Position numbers and translations under genes: made by a program
Assembly (NCBI GenBank): GCA_963576785.1
Contig: OY756141.1
Span: forward strand, 3,472,001-3,536,000
Direction: 5' to 3'
Source of the DNA: Chlorophyllum brunneum
Taxonomy: Eukaryota > Basidiomycota > Agaricomycetes > Agaricales > Agaricaceae
DNA length: 64,000 nucleotides
Notes under the pieces: generated by a model
Databases searched by the model: none
The model's input: only the letters and a program-made list of their open reading frames with translations
What the model was told of the DNA's origin: nothing
Shown: positions 43,395 to 53,665 of the stretch, piece after piece
How positions within the stretch are numbered: the first letter of the stretch is position 1
Layout: each line of letters begins with the position of its first letter

Positions 43395-43679
43395 ATGAAC
43401 AACAAACCTCGCATTACAAGAGATCACTACACCCAACGCACTTCACACTGTATTCACTGCACCCTAGATCTAGCCAACTACCTCCACAACACACCATGCA
43501 CGCCGAATGCAGACCCACTCCCTTCCCAGCCAATAATACAGAATTCGAACAAGAACTCAACAATCTCCTTGACACCCAATCCACCAAAGACCAGATCAAA
43601 CACTATACCTCCACCACCAAAGGACTCACATATATCGCCCACACCATCAACAACCTCCAAGTCCAAGCCAAAGCCCTAA
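43395..43679 (+). CDS. Gypsy-3 small frame (MNN frame)
   Basis: 94 codons from the ATG conserved with Gypsy-1 (MNNKPRITRDHYTQR, then CIHCTLDLANYLHNTPC). The C-terminal half is lower in conservation and P/S/T-rich, overlapping ORF3. In this copy pol is truncated, so the ATGA overlap is with a foreign frame. Conservation of the first 43 residues between diverged copies supports a real coding segment. Confidence 0.5.
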   Translation: MNNKPRITRDHYTQRTSHCIHCTLDLANYLHNTPCTPNADPLPSQPIIQNSNKNSTISLTPNPPKTRSNTIPPPPKDSHISPTPSTTSKSKPKP

Positions 43680-44374
43680 GCTGCATACTACTTGTCACCA
43701 CCATCAGAGCTCTCCCAGCTGCCATGTCAACCGAAAAACACAAGCTCATGAAGGAGTTATTGGATAAAGCAGTCACCAACCTTAACATATTGGTACACTC
43801 CGATGCAAAGAAATGTATCCAAAGTACCTTAATCATGACAGGCAAAAGACTCAACTACCTCACCAACTCTAGCAACAATCCCACCTATAGACTTGCTCGA
43901 AGGCTAATGGACCTCGATTCATACACCCCCACTGCCTTACCCAACAAACTGCCCTACCACAAAGAAGAGGAACAAGAATGGGTAGACGAAGAAATGGAAG
44001 GAATCAACAAATTAGTCCTAGACCATCTAATGGAACCGGATATGCGAGATGAGATAGACCATCTCCTTATACAACTACCTGACATAGATCCACCACCCAA
44101 ACCAATGATATTTAACCTACCACCATCTTACCTCACACTCAAAGATGATGGACAGTTTGAAGAAAACTACTGGGAAGAGATAGTACACAACTTCATTGCA
44201 GCTAAAACAAACAACACCATTACATTCAAAGGACACACAATAGCCCTTTTCCGAGGAGGACAGGACTATGACCCCTTCTGGATCAGATGTCGATGCAAAT
44301 CAGGAGTCCCAATGATTGGTCCTACCAAACATCAACTTGCCAATGTCTTACACAAAGAACAAGATGACAAGTAG
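43496..44374 (+). CDS. Gypsy-3 ORF3, intact in a dead element
   Basis: 292 codons from ATG 43496 (matching the Gypsy-1 ORF3 start) to TAG 44372-44374, although gag and pol of this copy are ruined. N-terminus MHAECRPTPFPANNTEFEQE; C-terminal conserved blocks PKPMIFNLPPSY, YWEEIVHNFI, DPFWIRCRC and PMIGPTKHQLANVL. Amino-acid identity to Gypsy-1 ORF3 is low overall and highest in the last 90 residues. No domain recognised, no membrane segment. Confidence 0.8.
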   Translation: MHAECRPTPFPANNTEFEQELNNLLDTQSTKDQIKHYTSTTKGLTYIAHTINNLQVQAKALSCILLVTTIRALPAAMSTEKHKLMKELLDKAVTNLNILVHSDAKKCIQSTLIMTGKRLNYLTNSSNNPTYRLARRLMDLDSYTPTALPNKLPYHKEEEQEWVDEEMEGINKLVLDHLMEPDMRDEIDHLLIQLPDIDPPPKPMIFNLPPSYLTLKDDGQFEENYWEEIVHNFIAAKTNNTITFKGHTIALFRGGQDYDPFWIRCRCKSGVPMIGPTKHQLANVLHKEQDDK

Positions 44375-44417
44375 ACCATGATATTTCATGGGGTCATGAA
44401 CATAAAAAGGGAGGTAT

Positions 44418-44708
44418 TGTTACAAACTATAGATAAACAGTACATTCCTATCATGTGCCCATCACATTCATCATTCCAACCTCCTTGTTTCATCCCTTGA
44501 GGCTGTTCTCTTCCTGACTCATTCTATTTGTTTGTATGACTCCTTTACTCCATTCCCTTATTATTAGCAATTACCACTAGTATATAAAGTGTAGTAATAC
44601 TTGATGTATTCCTTACACTTTACCAATCATATCATCCCTTACTCTTTCTCTACTTCCTTGTCTTTATCCAAAGACTTGCTACCTGATTCATAGACTAAGG
44701 TCATAACA
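44418..44708 (+). repeat. Gypsy-3 3' LTR
   Basis: 291 bp, preceded by AAAAAGGGAGGTAT (polypurine tract, 44404-44417). Confidence 0.9.
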
Positions 44709-44713
44709 AAGCT
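44709..44713. repeat. Target-site duplication of Gypsy-3 (right)
   Basis: AAGCT, partner of 38724-38728. Confidence 0.85.
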
Positions 44714-45560
44714 CTGGTAATGCAATGAAAGCTACATCAGGAGGCAGTAATGATTTCTCTGCAAGAACAGCATGGGCAATGAAGATCAGTGTACTCTATT
44801 GATACCTTAGCCTCAAACACCTACAATGTCAGATGGAACTTATGACAAATTCACTTCCAGGAGGATCAGAAGAACAGAGGAGTTTTCTACAACCAAAGTC
44901 GATAAGGAGGATGGAAGACCTGTGCTTGGGTTTCCTACATCCAACTATAAGCAATTGCAACTTGTGAAATGAGTTGTAACATACTGAGTGTCAAGCAAAT
45001 GCTCAATAAAGACAGAGGTTGTCGATGAGGATGCCTCAGTCTGATCCTCCAGCAATTCAGGTCAGATTAGTATGTTCCATGGATTAATATTACGATGAAG
45101 GATTTGGTAATCAATGTATAGAGCTTGAGTGACTGTGGAAACTGTAAGAAACTACAGGGATTGGTCCAAGAACAGAACAGCGCACCCTCCAAGAGATCAT
45201 ATGTTGCATGAAGAACCTTTCTGGGAGTATCCAAGGCCATGAAATTGGTCCTATAATCTTGTAAGCCACTACAGAGCTTGATACAGTTATTGCCTTTGAC
45301 TGCCCCCACAGCGCCAAGATAAGGCTCAGCTGGATATGTCATGTTGAGGATTTGCCTTTTGCTAGATAGACACATAGTCCTGGTATACCTGTCTTTAATG
45401 ACAATGTGAGACACCACCTTTTCTGTGGGTTTGTAGGAAAAGAACATTGGATCGGCGACCAAAAAGGTTGCTTGGATAATGACTATAGCAAACCAAATAT
45501 GTCTTTCTGGCCCTGCGTGCAGGTATAAGGTGTACCATGTGTGTATCTGCACTAGGAGAC
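44714..45560 (-). pseudogene. FunK1 kinase pseudogene 1, kinase-domain fragment
   Basis: Continues the pseudogene upstream of Gypsy-3. Matches: FIEHLLD with a GTATGT...TAG intron remnant, the LIDFG region near 44900, and a 161-codon open stretch (45067-45552) with DPMFFSYKP, VIKDRYTR, LNMTYPAEPYLGAVGAVKG and DTPRKVLHATYDLLEG, corresponding to the N-lobe of the intact kinase. The catalytic loop is degraded. Few CpG remain. Confidence 0.8.
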
Positions 45561-45610
45561 TGGCTTTCTGGGCATGGTAACCTAAGCCGTGGCATCCTAA
45601 ATGTTCAAGG

Positions 45611-45621
45611 GTGCTTTGTCA
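45611..45621. repeat. Target-site duplication of LINE E (left)
   Basis: GTGCTTTGTCA, repeated at 47782-47792 after the A tail. Confidence 0.8.
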
Positions 45622-47779
45622 CATTCCTTCTTGATCTCTTACCACCACCTTCCTCTTTTGGATAGGTGCTTGATGTGGACAAGAGATTAGCTACACTATG
45701 TCTAGAAACATCAGTACCCCCAACTTACCCTAGGATGAGGAGATTACCTCTGAGTCCTTCTATGGGACTGCTACTGGCCCCAGTGACAAGTCCAAATTGC
45801 AACTGAAGCACGAGCAGAAGAGAGCCAGAGCGGCCTCCTCCACAGGATCTACTGCTGGACCATCAGGATTGGAGGCAGATATTGAAGCTGGAATGGAGTC
45901 CAGTGCCTCTGAAGTACTACCCCTTCCCCCTACCACATCATCGACTGAGCCTCTTATCTCTCCCTTAACCCCACCACTTCTACCCCATGTGCTGTCCGGT
46001 TCAGCAGCCTTGGGACACTCAACTGGACCTCCCCCCCCCAGCCCAATATAACCCCACATGTTAGTCAGGCTTTTGCCTCACTTGCTCGGATCCGCAATGT
46101 GGATGATATCTCATCAACAGACATCTCCTCCACCCTTGATGCCTGCAGTAGTTTTCTTTCCTACTGTGTTTGCTTTGGAATCCTCGAAAGGTCATTCCAC
46201 TCTTCCCACCTTGGGAAGGACACCTCTATTGCTGCCCTGTGCCAGGAAGTGGCAACCCAGTTTTCTCCCCCAGTTGCCTCTGTCCCCCCACAGCCCCTCT
46301 CTCCATCCCATGGATCCACTGAAGTAAGCGGTGATGTGACTATGCCTGGCATTTCACAGCCCTCTGTGACCCTACCAGTCCCCCCTGTCCCTGTGTGTGA
46401 TAAAAGGACATCACATATTCCCTCCTCCTGTGGTCCTCCCCCTAGGCCCTCACGAGACCCCCGTCGCTCAAGGCCAGCATACACATCAGTGCCCACTACC
46501 CCTATTCCTCCTGCACCAGTGCTGACCAGGAAGTCCTATGCTGCTGCTGCCACTACTGATCCTGCTACCTTGGTCCATGTTACCAAGGCATTTCCTCACC
46601 TCCCCCCGGACCACATCATGGCAGTACACTGGGCTGCTACATCACCTCCTAAACGCACCCCCAAGATGCACTCTACCACTGCTGGTCCCAACTGCCACCA
46701 AATCCTCCTAGCACTTGATGCTAGGACTACTAATGTCAACTTCCCAGCACTTATCAAAAGTGCTAATAACACCCTCCTCCATGCCAAGTCTGCCCTCTGA
46801 GCAAATGGGGCACACTCTGCTTATGGTGGTATTACTATCACCACCTCTGCTGTCCCCTCCACTGATGAGATCACCCTCATTGCCAATACCACCAAGCGGC
46901 TCCTAGGTCTCGAGACTCCAGTTGCAGCTGCTCTCCCTAGGTCCAAGTCCTATCTGAAGGTCCTGGATGTTCCCTTCAAAGCTCCTGGTACTACTCACCA
47001 TATTTCAGTTGCCGAAATTACTGAGGCACTCAAGGCCTCTCACCTCCCTTTGCTTGAACTTGCGGACACCCATGCATTATAAAGAACTCCCACTGCTCAG
47101 ACTCAGCCACTGTTTGGTTTGATGTCTGGGACTTCCAGTCTGGAGCTGCTGCCAAGAAACTTGCTGGCAAACATGTCTATATTGCTGGCTATGAATGCCT
47201 CATCAAACTTGTGCATGCAAACCCCAGGACCCCCAGTGTAGTCGTTGCTGGAAATGGGGCCATCTGACTTCTGCCTGTAGGTCCAAAGGCCTCAAGTGCC
47301 CCTGTTGCGGAGGTCCCCACCAAGTGGAGCACCACCATCTCCTTTCTGGATGCTGTAAGGGTAATGCCAAAGCTGAACCCCCCATCCCTGCCACTCCCGA
47401 GGGCATGCCATGCCCCCACACTGCCCACTGCTTAAACTGTGGTGGAGATCACACAGCAAATGAGCCGAAATGCTCGTTCTGGGCCCACTGCTTCAAAGCT
47501 GGTTGGATCCGGGGTTGCTATGAGGAGACAAGAGTTCAGAGGAGGGGGGCGAGGGCACTGATCAATTGCATTGAGTAGTTCCTCCATCTTTTCTCTACTG
47601 TATTATCATTCAGACTCTCTAGTCCACATGTGCTTGTAGTTTAATGTACTACTCCGTCGATAAAGTTCTTTAGGTGTAGGATGGAGAGCCCTGTATCGTA
47701 CTTGTAGTAGGTATAGGGGGCGGACTGCGTTCGAGCCCCACTTTAAATATTGATGATGGAAAAAAAAAAAAAAAAAAAA
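45622..47779 (+). mobile_element. LINE E: ORF1-only LINE derivative (2.2 kb)
   Basis: A distinct LINE family with an 11-bp target duplication and a 19-nt A tail (47761-47779). It holds an ORF1-like coding region and a 3' UTR, but no endonuclease or RT: after the last zinc knuckle near 47500 the sequence passes within about 80 nt into the 3' UTR. The end block (CGGACTGCGTTCGAGCCCC...TTGATG) resembles that of LINE D. Sequence is CpG-poor. Confidence 0.8.
45697..47578 (+). pseudogene. LINE E ORF1 (zinc-knuckle protein), broken
   Basis: Starts near ATG 45697 (MSRNISTPNLP). The N-terminal part is S/T/P-rich; the middle (46099-46800, 233 codons open) includes VTKAFPHLPPDHIMAVHWAA and NCHQILLALDARTTNVNFPALI; then ITEALKASHLPLL. 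The C-terminal part has CSRCWKWGHLTSAC, CPCCGGPHQVEHHH and CLNCGGDHTANEPKC, three CCHC-type knuckles like LINE D ORF1. Stops and frameshifts near 46050, 46798 and 47080 break it. Confidence 0.8.
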
Positions 47780-47781
47780 GA

Positions 47782-47792
47782 GTGCTTTGTCA
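47782..47792. repeat. Target-site duplication of LINE E (right)
   Basis: GTGCTTTGTCA, partner of 45611-45621. Confidence 0.8.
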
Positions 47793-47936
47793 TGGGCCTG
47801 GTTCCAGTATTATTAAGATCACAACTAATGGTACATCCTGTACATATTTAAAGATGTACGAGGCAGACAGACATTTGACTATATCCGTATTATTACTCCG
47901 TACGAGCTTTCTTCGTCTAGCAAGAAGTTCGTGAGG

Positions 47937-50462
47937 TCATAGATGGATGTAATAGGTTACAAAAATACGTACCGGGTGACCCTCCCCATCCTGCTCCCCG
48001 TGCTCTTCCTCATCATCATGCTTACCATGCTCCCCCTCTTCATTATAATTCTCATCATCCTCATTCTTGTCATTCTTGTCATTGTCGGCTCCTTGATCCT
48101 CCTTGTCCTCTTCCCGATTGGTGTGCTCGGACGGCGGCGCGGAGCCGACTTCAGGAGCTTTCCGCTTCGTGCCCTGGCTGGATCGCGACGAACGGAATGT
48201 TGCACTGCGACGAGATTCACTCTCGGATGGTGATAAGAAAGTGGCACTGGGTCCAGACTTGACGGACCTATGCTTGCTCGCTTTCTCCTTGTCCATGAAA
48301 TCCGCATCTTTATTCTCGATAACAAAATTGAGGATCAGACGTTGAAGCAGTTCATGAACGTATTCCGGTTTTCGCTGATTGACGTCCTGTGCCCAGTGGT
48401 AGTCCGGGATGATTGCCCTTGCCATTTCTCTGAACAGTTTCCCAAGCGCACTATACCCGGAATGTAAAATTTTGTCGCGAGACAAAATCGCAGTGAGGAA
48501 CATATTCCGCGTATCCCTCCCCGGCAATCCCTGTCTAGATCCATCATAGTTGGGAAGTAATGACTCCCAGTAAGCACGTATAATACGCTCTTCTGGCGCA
48601 CCCTCTGGCGCAGCTTGGATACCCCAGCGGAAACAAGTCCAAACGGCAGATTCTGCATCATGACGGAGTTCGTGTCGCCACGTAGTTGTAGCGGGAGGGG
48701 CATTCTTCCGCACAAACATATCCTCATATGGGCCATCAAACTCCTTCATACGTTGTGGGTGAATTGAACAGTAGGCATCACGGATGCCATCAGTGAGCTC
48801 TGGTAATGCAATGAAAGCTACATCGGGAGGCGATAGTGGTTCTCCCGCCTGAACAGCCCGAGCAATGAACATCGGTGTGCCCTACTTACATTTTTAGCGC
48901 GACATTATGATAAAGTAAGATGAGGCCTACCGTACGCCCGTCCCCGGAAGGCTGGGGATGGTCGAGCATTTTACTATAACCAAAGTCGATAAGAAGGATC
49001 GAAGTTTTGTGTTTCGGTTCGCTACGCGCAGCTGAAGTCAACTGCATATCGTGAAATATATTACGACATACTCATTATCGAGCAAATGCTCAATGAACAC
49101 GGGAGACGCCGTTGCGGAGGTCTGTATCCCGTTTCCCGGAAATTCAGGACGGATCACGACGTTCCATGGGCTAATGTCACGGTGAAGAATGTTGAGATCA
49201 TTGTAGAGACCCCGAGTGACTATAGAAAACGTGAGGATAGGTATCAATCCATAACTAAACCCTTACCCTCTAAAAGATCATATATCGCATAAAGAAGCTT
49301 TCGCGGGGTATTCAAACCCATAAATTCGGTACCGTAATCTTGTTGGGGAATACGGGTCTTGACGCGATTGCCGCAGAGCGTCCCTTGAACCTCAGAACAG
49401 GACAGGGCTCTGACCACGCCAGGATATGGTCCACCCGAGTGTATCTTTGCGAGTATTTCCCCCTCGGTCAATCGACGCGCAAGCCTGACGTACTGGTCTT
49501 TAATTACGAGCTCAACCACGACCGTGCCAGGAGGACTGTACACAAAGATATTGGACCGACGACCAAAGGGATCACTCGAGTAATGAAGACGACACGCCCG
49601 GTATTGCGTTCCGGCCACATCTACATCGAAGGCAATGTGTTCCGCGGGGCCCTTGTTGCTCAGTGTCCTCGATAAGGTTTTATCACGATTGGCGCCTTGG
49701 CCATCGTTAAGGTACTTCACAACAGCGGTTAGCAGTGGGACATAATCCTCCTGCTTCGAAAGCTCGAGTTTCCTAATCTCGTACGCATTGCATACGAGGA
49801 AGACGAGGTCATTATCGTTGACGAGAAGGCCAAGTGCTGAAATGAGGTCCGGTCGAGCCTCGAGGAGATATGCGGCGTAGGTAATAGCTTGGTCAATGCG
49901 CTGCTGACGGGTGCGGCCAGCAGAGCGGTATTCGATCGCCATTTCAACCGAGCCCCAGTGATACTTCCCATTAGCTTCAACTAGGGGGAAATTTTTGTGG
50001 CAAGCTACGATATCTGGCCTGGAGAGCGTGGTGGTGGGGTGGTCAGCTAAGGAATTGTTACCACGGGCATGGAACTCGATATCTACAGCACAGTAAGAAT
50101 AAATTCATCTTTCACCGTCAACAGAGTTGTGACGTACTTTTCACCTCGAACTCGTCCAAGATACCGTTCACGACACTCATAAACGCCGTCACTGATCCAA
50201 ACGTTGCAGGCTTCTTTGTTGCCTGCTCTTCGTCTTTCTTCTCCCTCCTTGGTTTTTGGCCTTCTGGTTGCCCATCCGTTTCCCCTTGCTCGTGCAAAGA
50301 CGCTGGCGGCTCACTTCCAATAAGCTGATAGAATGCATCGAGCGCGATACTGCGAATGGGAGGTAGATTAGCAGCAACCGTTTCGCGATCGTGCCAGGGA
50401 TACATTGCCGCCAGTGTGTCAACAGGTGAGCTTTCAGCGGGTGCAGTAGCGCTTGTAGACAT
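47937..50462 (-). CDS. FunK1-type fungal protein kinase, five exons
   Basis: The one intact-looking host gene. Exons (minus): 50462-50138, 50082-49267, 49219-49072, 49021-48931, 48881-47937. All four introns (47-55 bp, GT...AG) are in phase, giving 774 aa from ATG 50462. Residues about 1-300 are the FunK1 N-terminal region (YHWGSVEMAIEYR, GLLVNDNDLVFLVCNAYEIRKLEL). Kinase landmarks: K303 in VIKDQY, DLLE hinge, HRD 393-395 in NILHRDISPWNVV, D442FG, GTPMF activation segment, EFDGPYEDMF. The tail (about residue 680 on) is S/R-rich, then very acidic (E/D/N/K). FunK1 kinases are a multicopy family of mushroom-forming fungi, largely of unknown substrates. CpG density is high, unlike the two pseudogenes. 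No protein-level test was possible. Confidence 0.85.
48882..48930 (-). other. FunK1 intron 4
   Basis: 49 bp, G|GTAGGCC...TAG, phase 0, between GRT and GTPMF of the activation segment. Confidence 0.75.
49022..49071 (-). other. FunK1 intron 3
   Basis: 50 bp, GTATGTCG...GCGTAG, phase 2. Nearer AG sites leave the frame off; this one restores it, and FunK1 pseudogene 1 has the matching GTATGT and TGTAG, supporting the choice. Confidence 0.75.
49220..49266 (-). other. FunK1 intron 2
   Basis: 47 bp, GTAAGGG...CTATAG, phase 1, just before the catalytic loop exon. Confidence 0.8.
50083..50137 (-). other. FunK1 intron 1
   Basis: 55 bp, GTACGTC...GCTGTAG, phase 1. Confidence 0.75.
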
Positions 50463-50930
50463 CGTGGCCACAGGAGACAACAGCAATTCAGTGCAGAACA
50501 TATACTGCACTGCACGTGACGGACTAGCATCACATGATCGATGTTACTATACACAGCCTGAAAAATACACACTGCTCTCTGCCCCCACGATCATAATCAA
50601 CAAAAGATTAAAGAGACAATTAAAAATGAAATTTATTGCAGCCGGTATTTCAATGAAAATGAATAATTGGACTAGCAAACAACCGTATGTAAGGAAAATG
50701 TAAGACCAGAGCACCAGCACGTAAACACTGTATTCGAGAACCATGATACAGATGTTGGCCTTGTGCAGGTACCCCTACTCCTCATTGATCTCCTTACACA
50801 ATATTACAGAAGCAACCCACACCACAGTTCTCCCCCCCTCCCACCTACCATAGGCCAACTAATACAGTGGGGCATTACAGCAAGGTACAGGTGCAAAACA
50901 AAGAGGGGATGCAGGTTGGATTGTCCTATC
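50463..50930. other. Upstream of FunK1; no gene recognised
   Basis: Presumed promoter side of the kinase gene. I see no clear TATA box or coding frame; there is a run of C-rich sequence near 50820-50850. Confidence 0.4.
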
Positions 50931-51410
50931 CTCACTCGCTTTCTCCTTGTCCACGAAATCTGCATCTTTATTCTCGATAACAAAATTGAGGATCAGATGT
51001 TGAAGTAGTTCATGAACATATTCTGGTTTTCGCTGATTGACGTCCTGTGCCTAGTGGTAATCCGTGATTATTGCCTCTGCCATCTCTCCGAACAGTTCCC
51101 TGAGGGCTCCATACCCTGAATGTAAAACTTTGTCACAAGATGAAAACATAGTGAGAAGCAACTCCCACCTATCCTGCATTGACAATCCCTGTCAAGATCT
51201 ATCATAACTAGGAAGTAAGGACTCCCAGTCTGCACGTATAATACACTCTTCTGGCACACCCTCTGGCACAGCTTGGATACCCCAGCAGAAGTAAGTCCAG
51301 ATGGCAGATTCTGTATTATGATGGAATTCATGTTGCCATGTAGTTGTAGTGGGAGGAGCTTTCTTCCGCACAAATACATTCTCATACAGGCTATCAAACT
51401 CCTTCATATG
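50931..51410 (-). pseudogene. FunK1 kinase pseudogene 2, C-terminal fragment
   Basis: Aligns with intact gene 48272-48752 (minus: LNFVIENKDADFVDKEK, EECIIRADWESLLPSYDRS, SIWTYFCWGIQAVPEG, MKEFDSLYENVFV). LINE D interrupts it at 51411; it continues at 58176. CpG largely replaced by CA/TG. Confidence 0.85.
51396..51410. repeat. Target-site duplication of LINE D (left)
   Basis: AAACTCCTTCATATG, repeated at 58161-58175. The intact kinase gene has AAACTCCTTCATACG once at the equivalent place. Confidence 0.9.
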
Positions 51411-51481
51411 TGATCGCACCACCACCATCGATTTCTCAAAAGTCAATTACATGGTATAAGTCTATAGCACTAGGATACACA

Positions 51482-53665
51482 ATGCCTGTGTTACGTTCAA
51501 ACCTCTCCCCTAGAGAGCCTACGCCCGACGGCGACAGAGAAGTCTTTGGGGACACAACATGTGTTCCACCTTCGTCCATCTTCGCGACCCCTCTGGCTCT
51601 GCCACCCCCAAGCATCCTGTTTCCTAGGATGCCTATTACGACTGGGCCGTTCATACCTGTGAACCAAGCCTATAGCAATACTATTCCACTGTCGGTCCAA
51701 AGTAGTAGACTGACTTCTCCTACCTCGATCTCTTCAAACCCTCTCCATGGCAAAGGAGACCGAACAATCCACCGTGCCTCCAAACGGACGAGAGTCAGCG
51801 GTGACCAGTACTACTCTGGAGAAAGTTGGGCTGAGCAAGTCGAAGAAGAGCTCACCCCAAGAAGAAGGTCCAAGTCGAAGAGGACGAGGACGAATCCCAC
51901 AAGGACCCAAGAGAAGGTCCTGAAGAATTTTACGAAGATGCTGTTAAAGAGGTCGGTAAGATCTCAGAGTGGGTGAAAGCCTGCAGCACTTTCAACATGA
52001 GTGGTGACGAAGGATTGGCGTTTGGCCAAGCATTCGCGGAGCTGACGATGACCTTGAGTAAGAGGGGATGGCTTAAGGTAATGGTCGATGGTGAGAAGAA
52101 CAATCTCCAAGGCTGGTTGGGGAAGAATTTCGGTAAGTTCGCTGTTCACGCTGAGGGTTCCCCTCAGCTGGATGTTGCATGCCCCTCCCGCGTCACCTCC
52201 AAAGGCCCCACGCACAAAACTGACGACGTCCACATGGAGGTCATTGAACACATTGTCACACCGGGTATCTCCGTTGGCAATGATGTCAGTCATTCAGATA
52301 TCTCCGATGATGACGTTCAGATGATCTCCGAAGTGGAGTTCAAAACCATCACTCATGGAAAGAAGAAGCGGGTCAGGAAACCGAGAACTCCGGCCCCGAA
52401 AACTCCGGCTCCCGCTGCACCCACCAAAGCCGTTCCTGCCACCGCGCCCGCCGAGGCCATCAAATCTCCGGCTCCCGCACCCAATGGTAAGAGAACCAAA
52501 CCCCAGGTAGGAGCGAAATCTTCCTATGCTTCAATGGCAGCCAAGAAGTCCCCTTCCAATGCCGCCCCCTCCACCAATGCTCGGGACCCGCTCAAACTAT
52601 TAGAGTTTGCAAGCAAATTTCCCGAACTCTCCAATGAGAAGGTTGTGGCAATGTATGACGCCACCTTCTCTCCTTCCGCCTCCAGCAAATAAGAAGCCAG
52701 CCAACAAAGCTGGGACGATTCGCTCCACCCTCAATGGTCCCTCGCGAAAGCAAGTGATCATTCCCCTTCTCACGGGTCCCGCCATCACCAACTTCGGGGC
52801 CATCATTGACTCTCTCAACACATGCCTAATCGCGGAGAAGTCCAAAACGAGGGTTATTGCCGCCTTGCAGGGTAAGCTGGGCCTTATGGTCCACACCTCG
52901 GAGGTTCTAACCCCCGCTGAGCTTGACGTTGTCAAAGCATGGCTCAAGGAGAAGTTTGGAGGAATCACGACAGGTGATGCGTCCCTCCCTAAATCCAAGT
53001 CGTTCGTGAAAGTCACGGACATAAATTACATCACACCCCGAGGACAGATCCTCACTGAGGCCGACGTGGTCTCTAGCGTCCGGAGTTCGATCCACTCCAA
53101 CGCCATCCAATTCACGTCGCAACCACGTGTACGACGCAACTCAAAACATTCGGACACCTGCACGGTGTGGTTCGAAATATGGGACTCCAAGGCGGGGTCC
53201 AACTTGGCGAAAATCGAGGACAAGTTCCTCAACATTTACGGAGGGCTCTTCCGCATCAGGAAAGTGACCGCCAACCCGGGAGTGCCGTTCTGCAGCAAGT
53301 GCTGTTGATGGGGACACCCCCTAGTTTGCTGCCGAGTGAGGCTTTTCACTTGTGCACACTGCAAAGGGCCACACTCCACCACCAACCACCGATCGTTCGC
53401 CCACTGTTGTAAGGGCAATGATAAGGCCACTCCGCCTGTCGCGGCTACCCCCCTCGGAGAACCATGCCCTCACAAGGCGACATGCTCCAACTGTGGCAAG
53501 GACCACCTCGCTACCGACCGAAAGTGTCAGTTCTGGAGAAAACGTTTCGACCACGACTGGCATGCAAACAAAGCGCTCGAACTACGAGCAAACAAAGGAG
53601 TTCTGTCACCTGTCTCCTCTCCATCCCGGGCTAGTCGAAGCCAGACAACCCCCCCCAATGAATAA
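51482..53665 (+). pseudogene. LINE D ORF1 (zinc-knuckle RNA-binding protein)
   Basis: From ATG 51482 (MPVLRSNLSPREPTPDGD) to TAA 53663-53665, about 720 codons if frames are joined. It has a P/S/T-rich N-terminus, KACSTFNMSGDEGLAFGQAF, an A/P/K-rich spacer, a central block (LTGPAITNFGAIIDSLNTCL, KTRVIAALQGKLGLMVHT, WLKEKFGGITTG), and three zinc knuckles (CSKCC-WGHPLVCC, CAHCKGPHS, CSNCGKDHLATDRKC). Lesions: frameshifts near 51860 and 52680 and a TGA in the first knuckle near 53306 (AGA in LINE C). The protein would coat LINE RNA. Confidence 0.85.

Larger units (their letters stand above)
38729..44708 (+). mobile_element. Gypsy-3, older diverged copy of the chromodomain family (6.0 kb)
   Basis: LTRs 38729-39032 and 44418-44708 differ by roughly 20 substitutions and a 13-bp indel (about 7%). 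AAGCT flanks both ends. The internal region lacks the second half of integrase and the chromodomain (a jump of about 975 bp at 43380) and carries a 667-bp tandem duplication in pol. ORF3 is intact. Confidence 0.9.

Noticed and set aside
46161..46496. 111-codon minus-strand frame in LINE E
   Set aside because: Antisense to the P/S-rich part of LINE E ORF1 with no recognisable motif.
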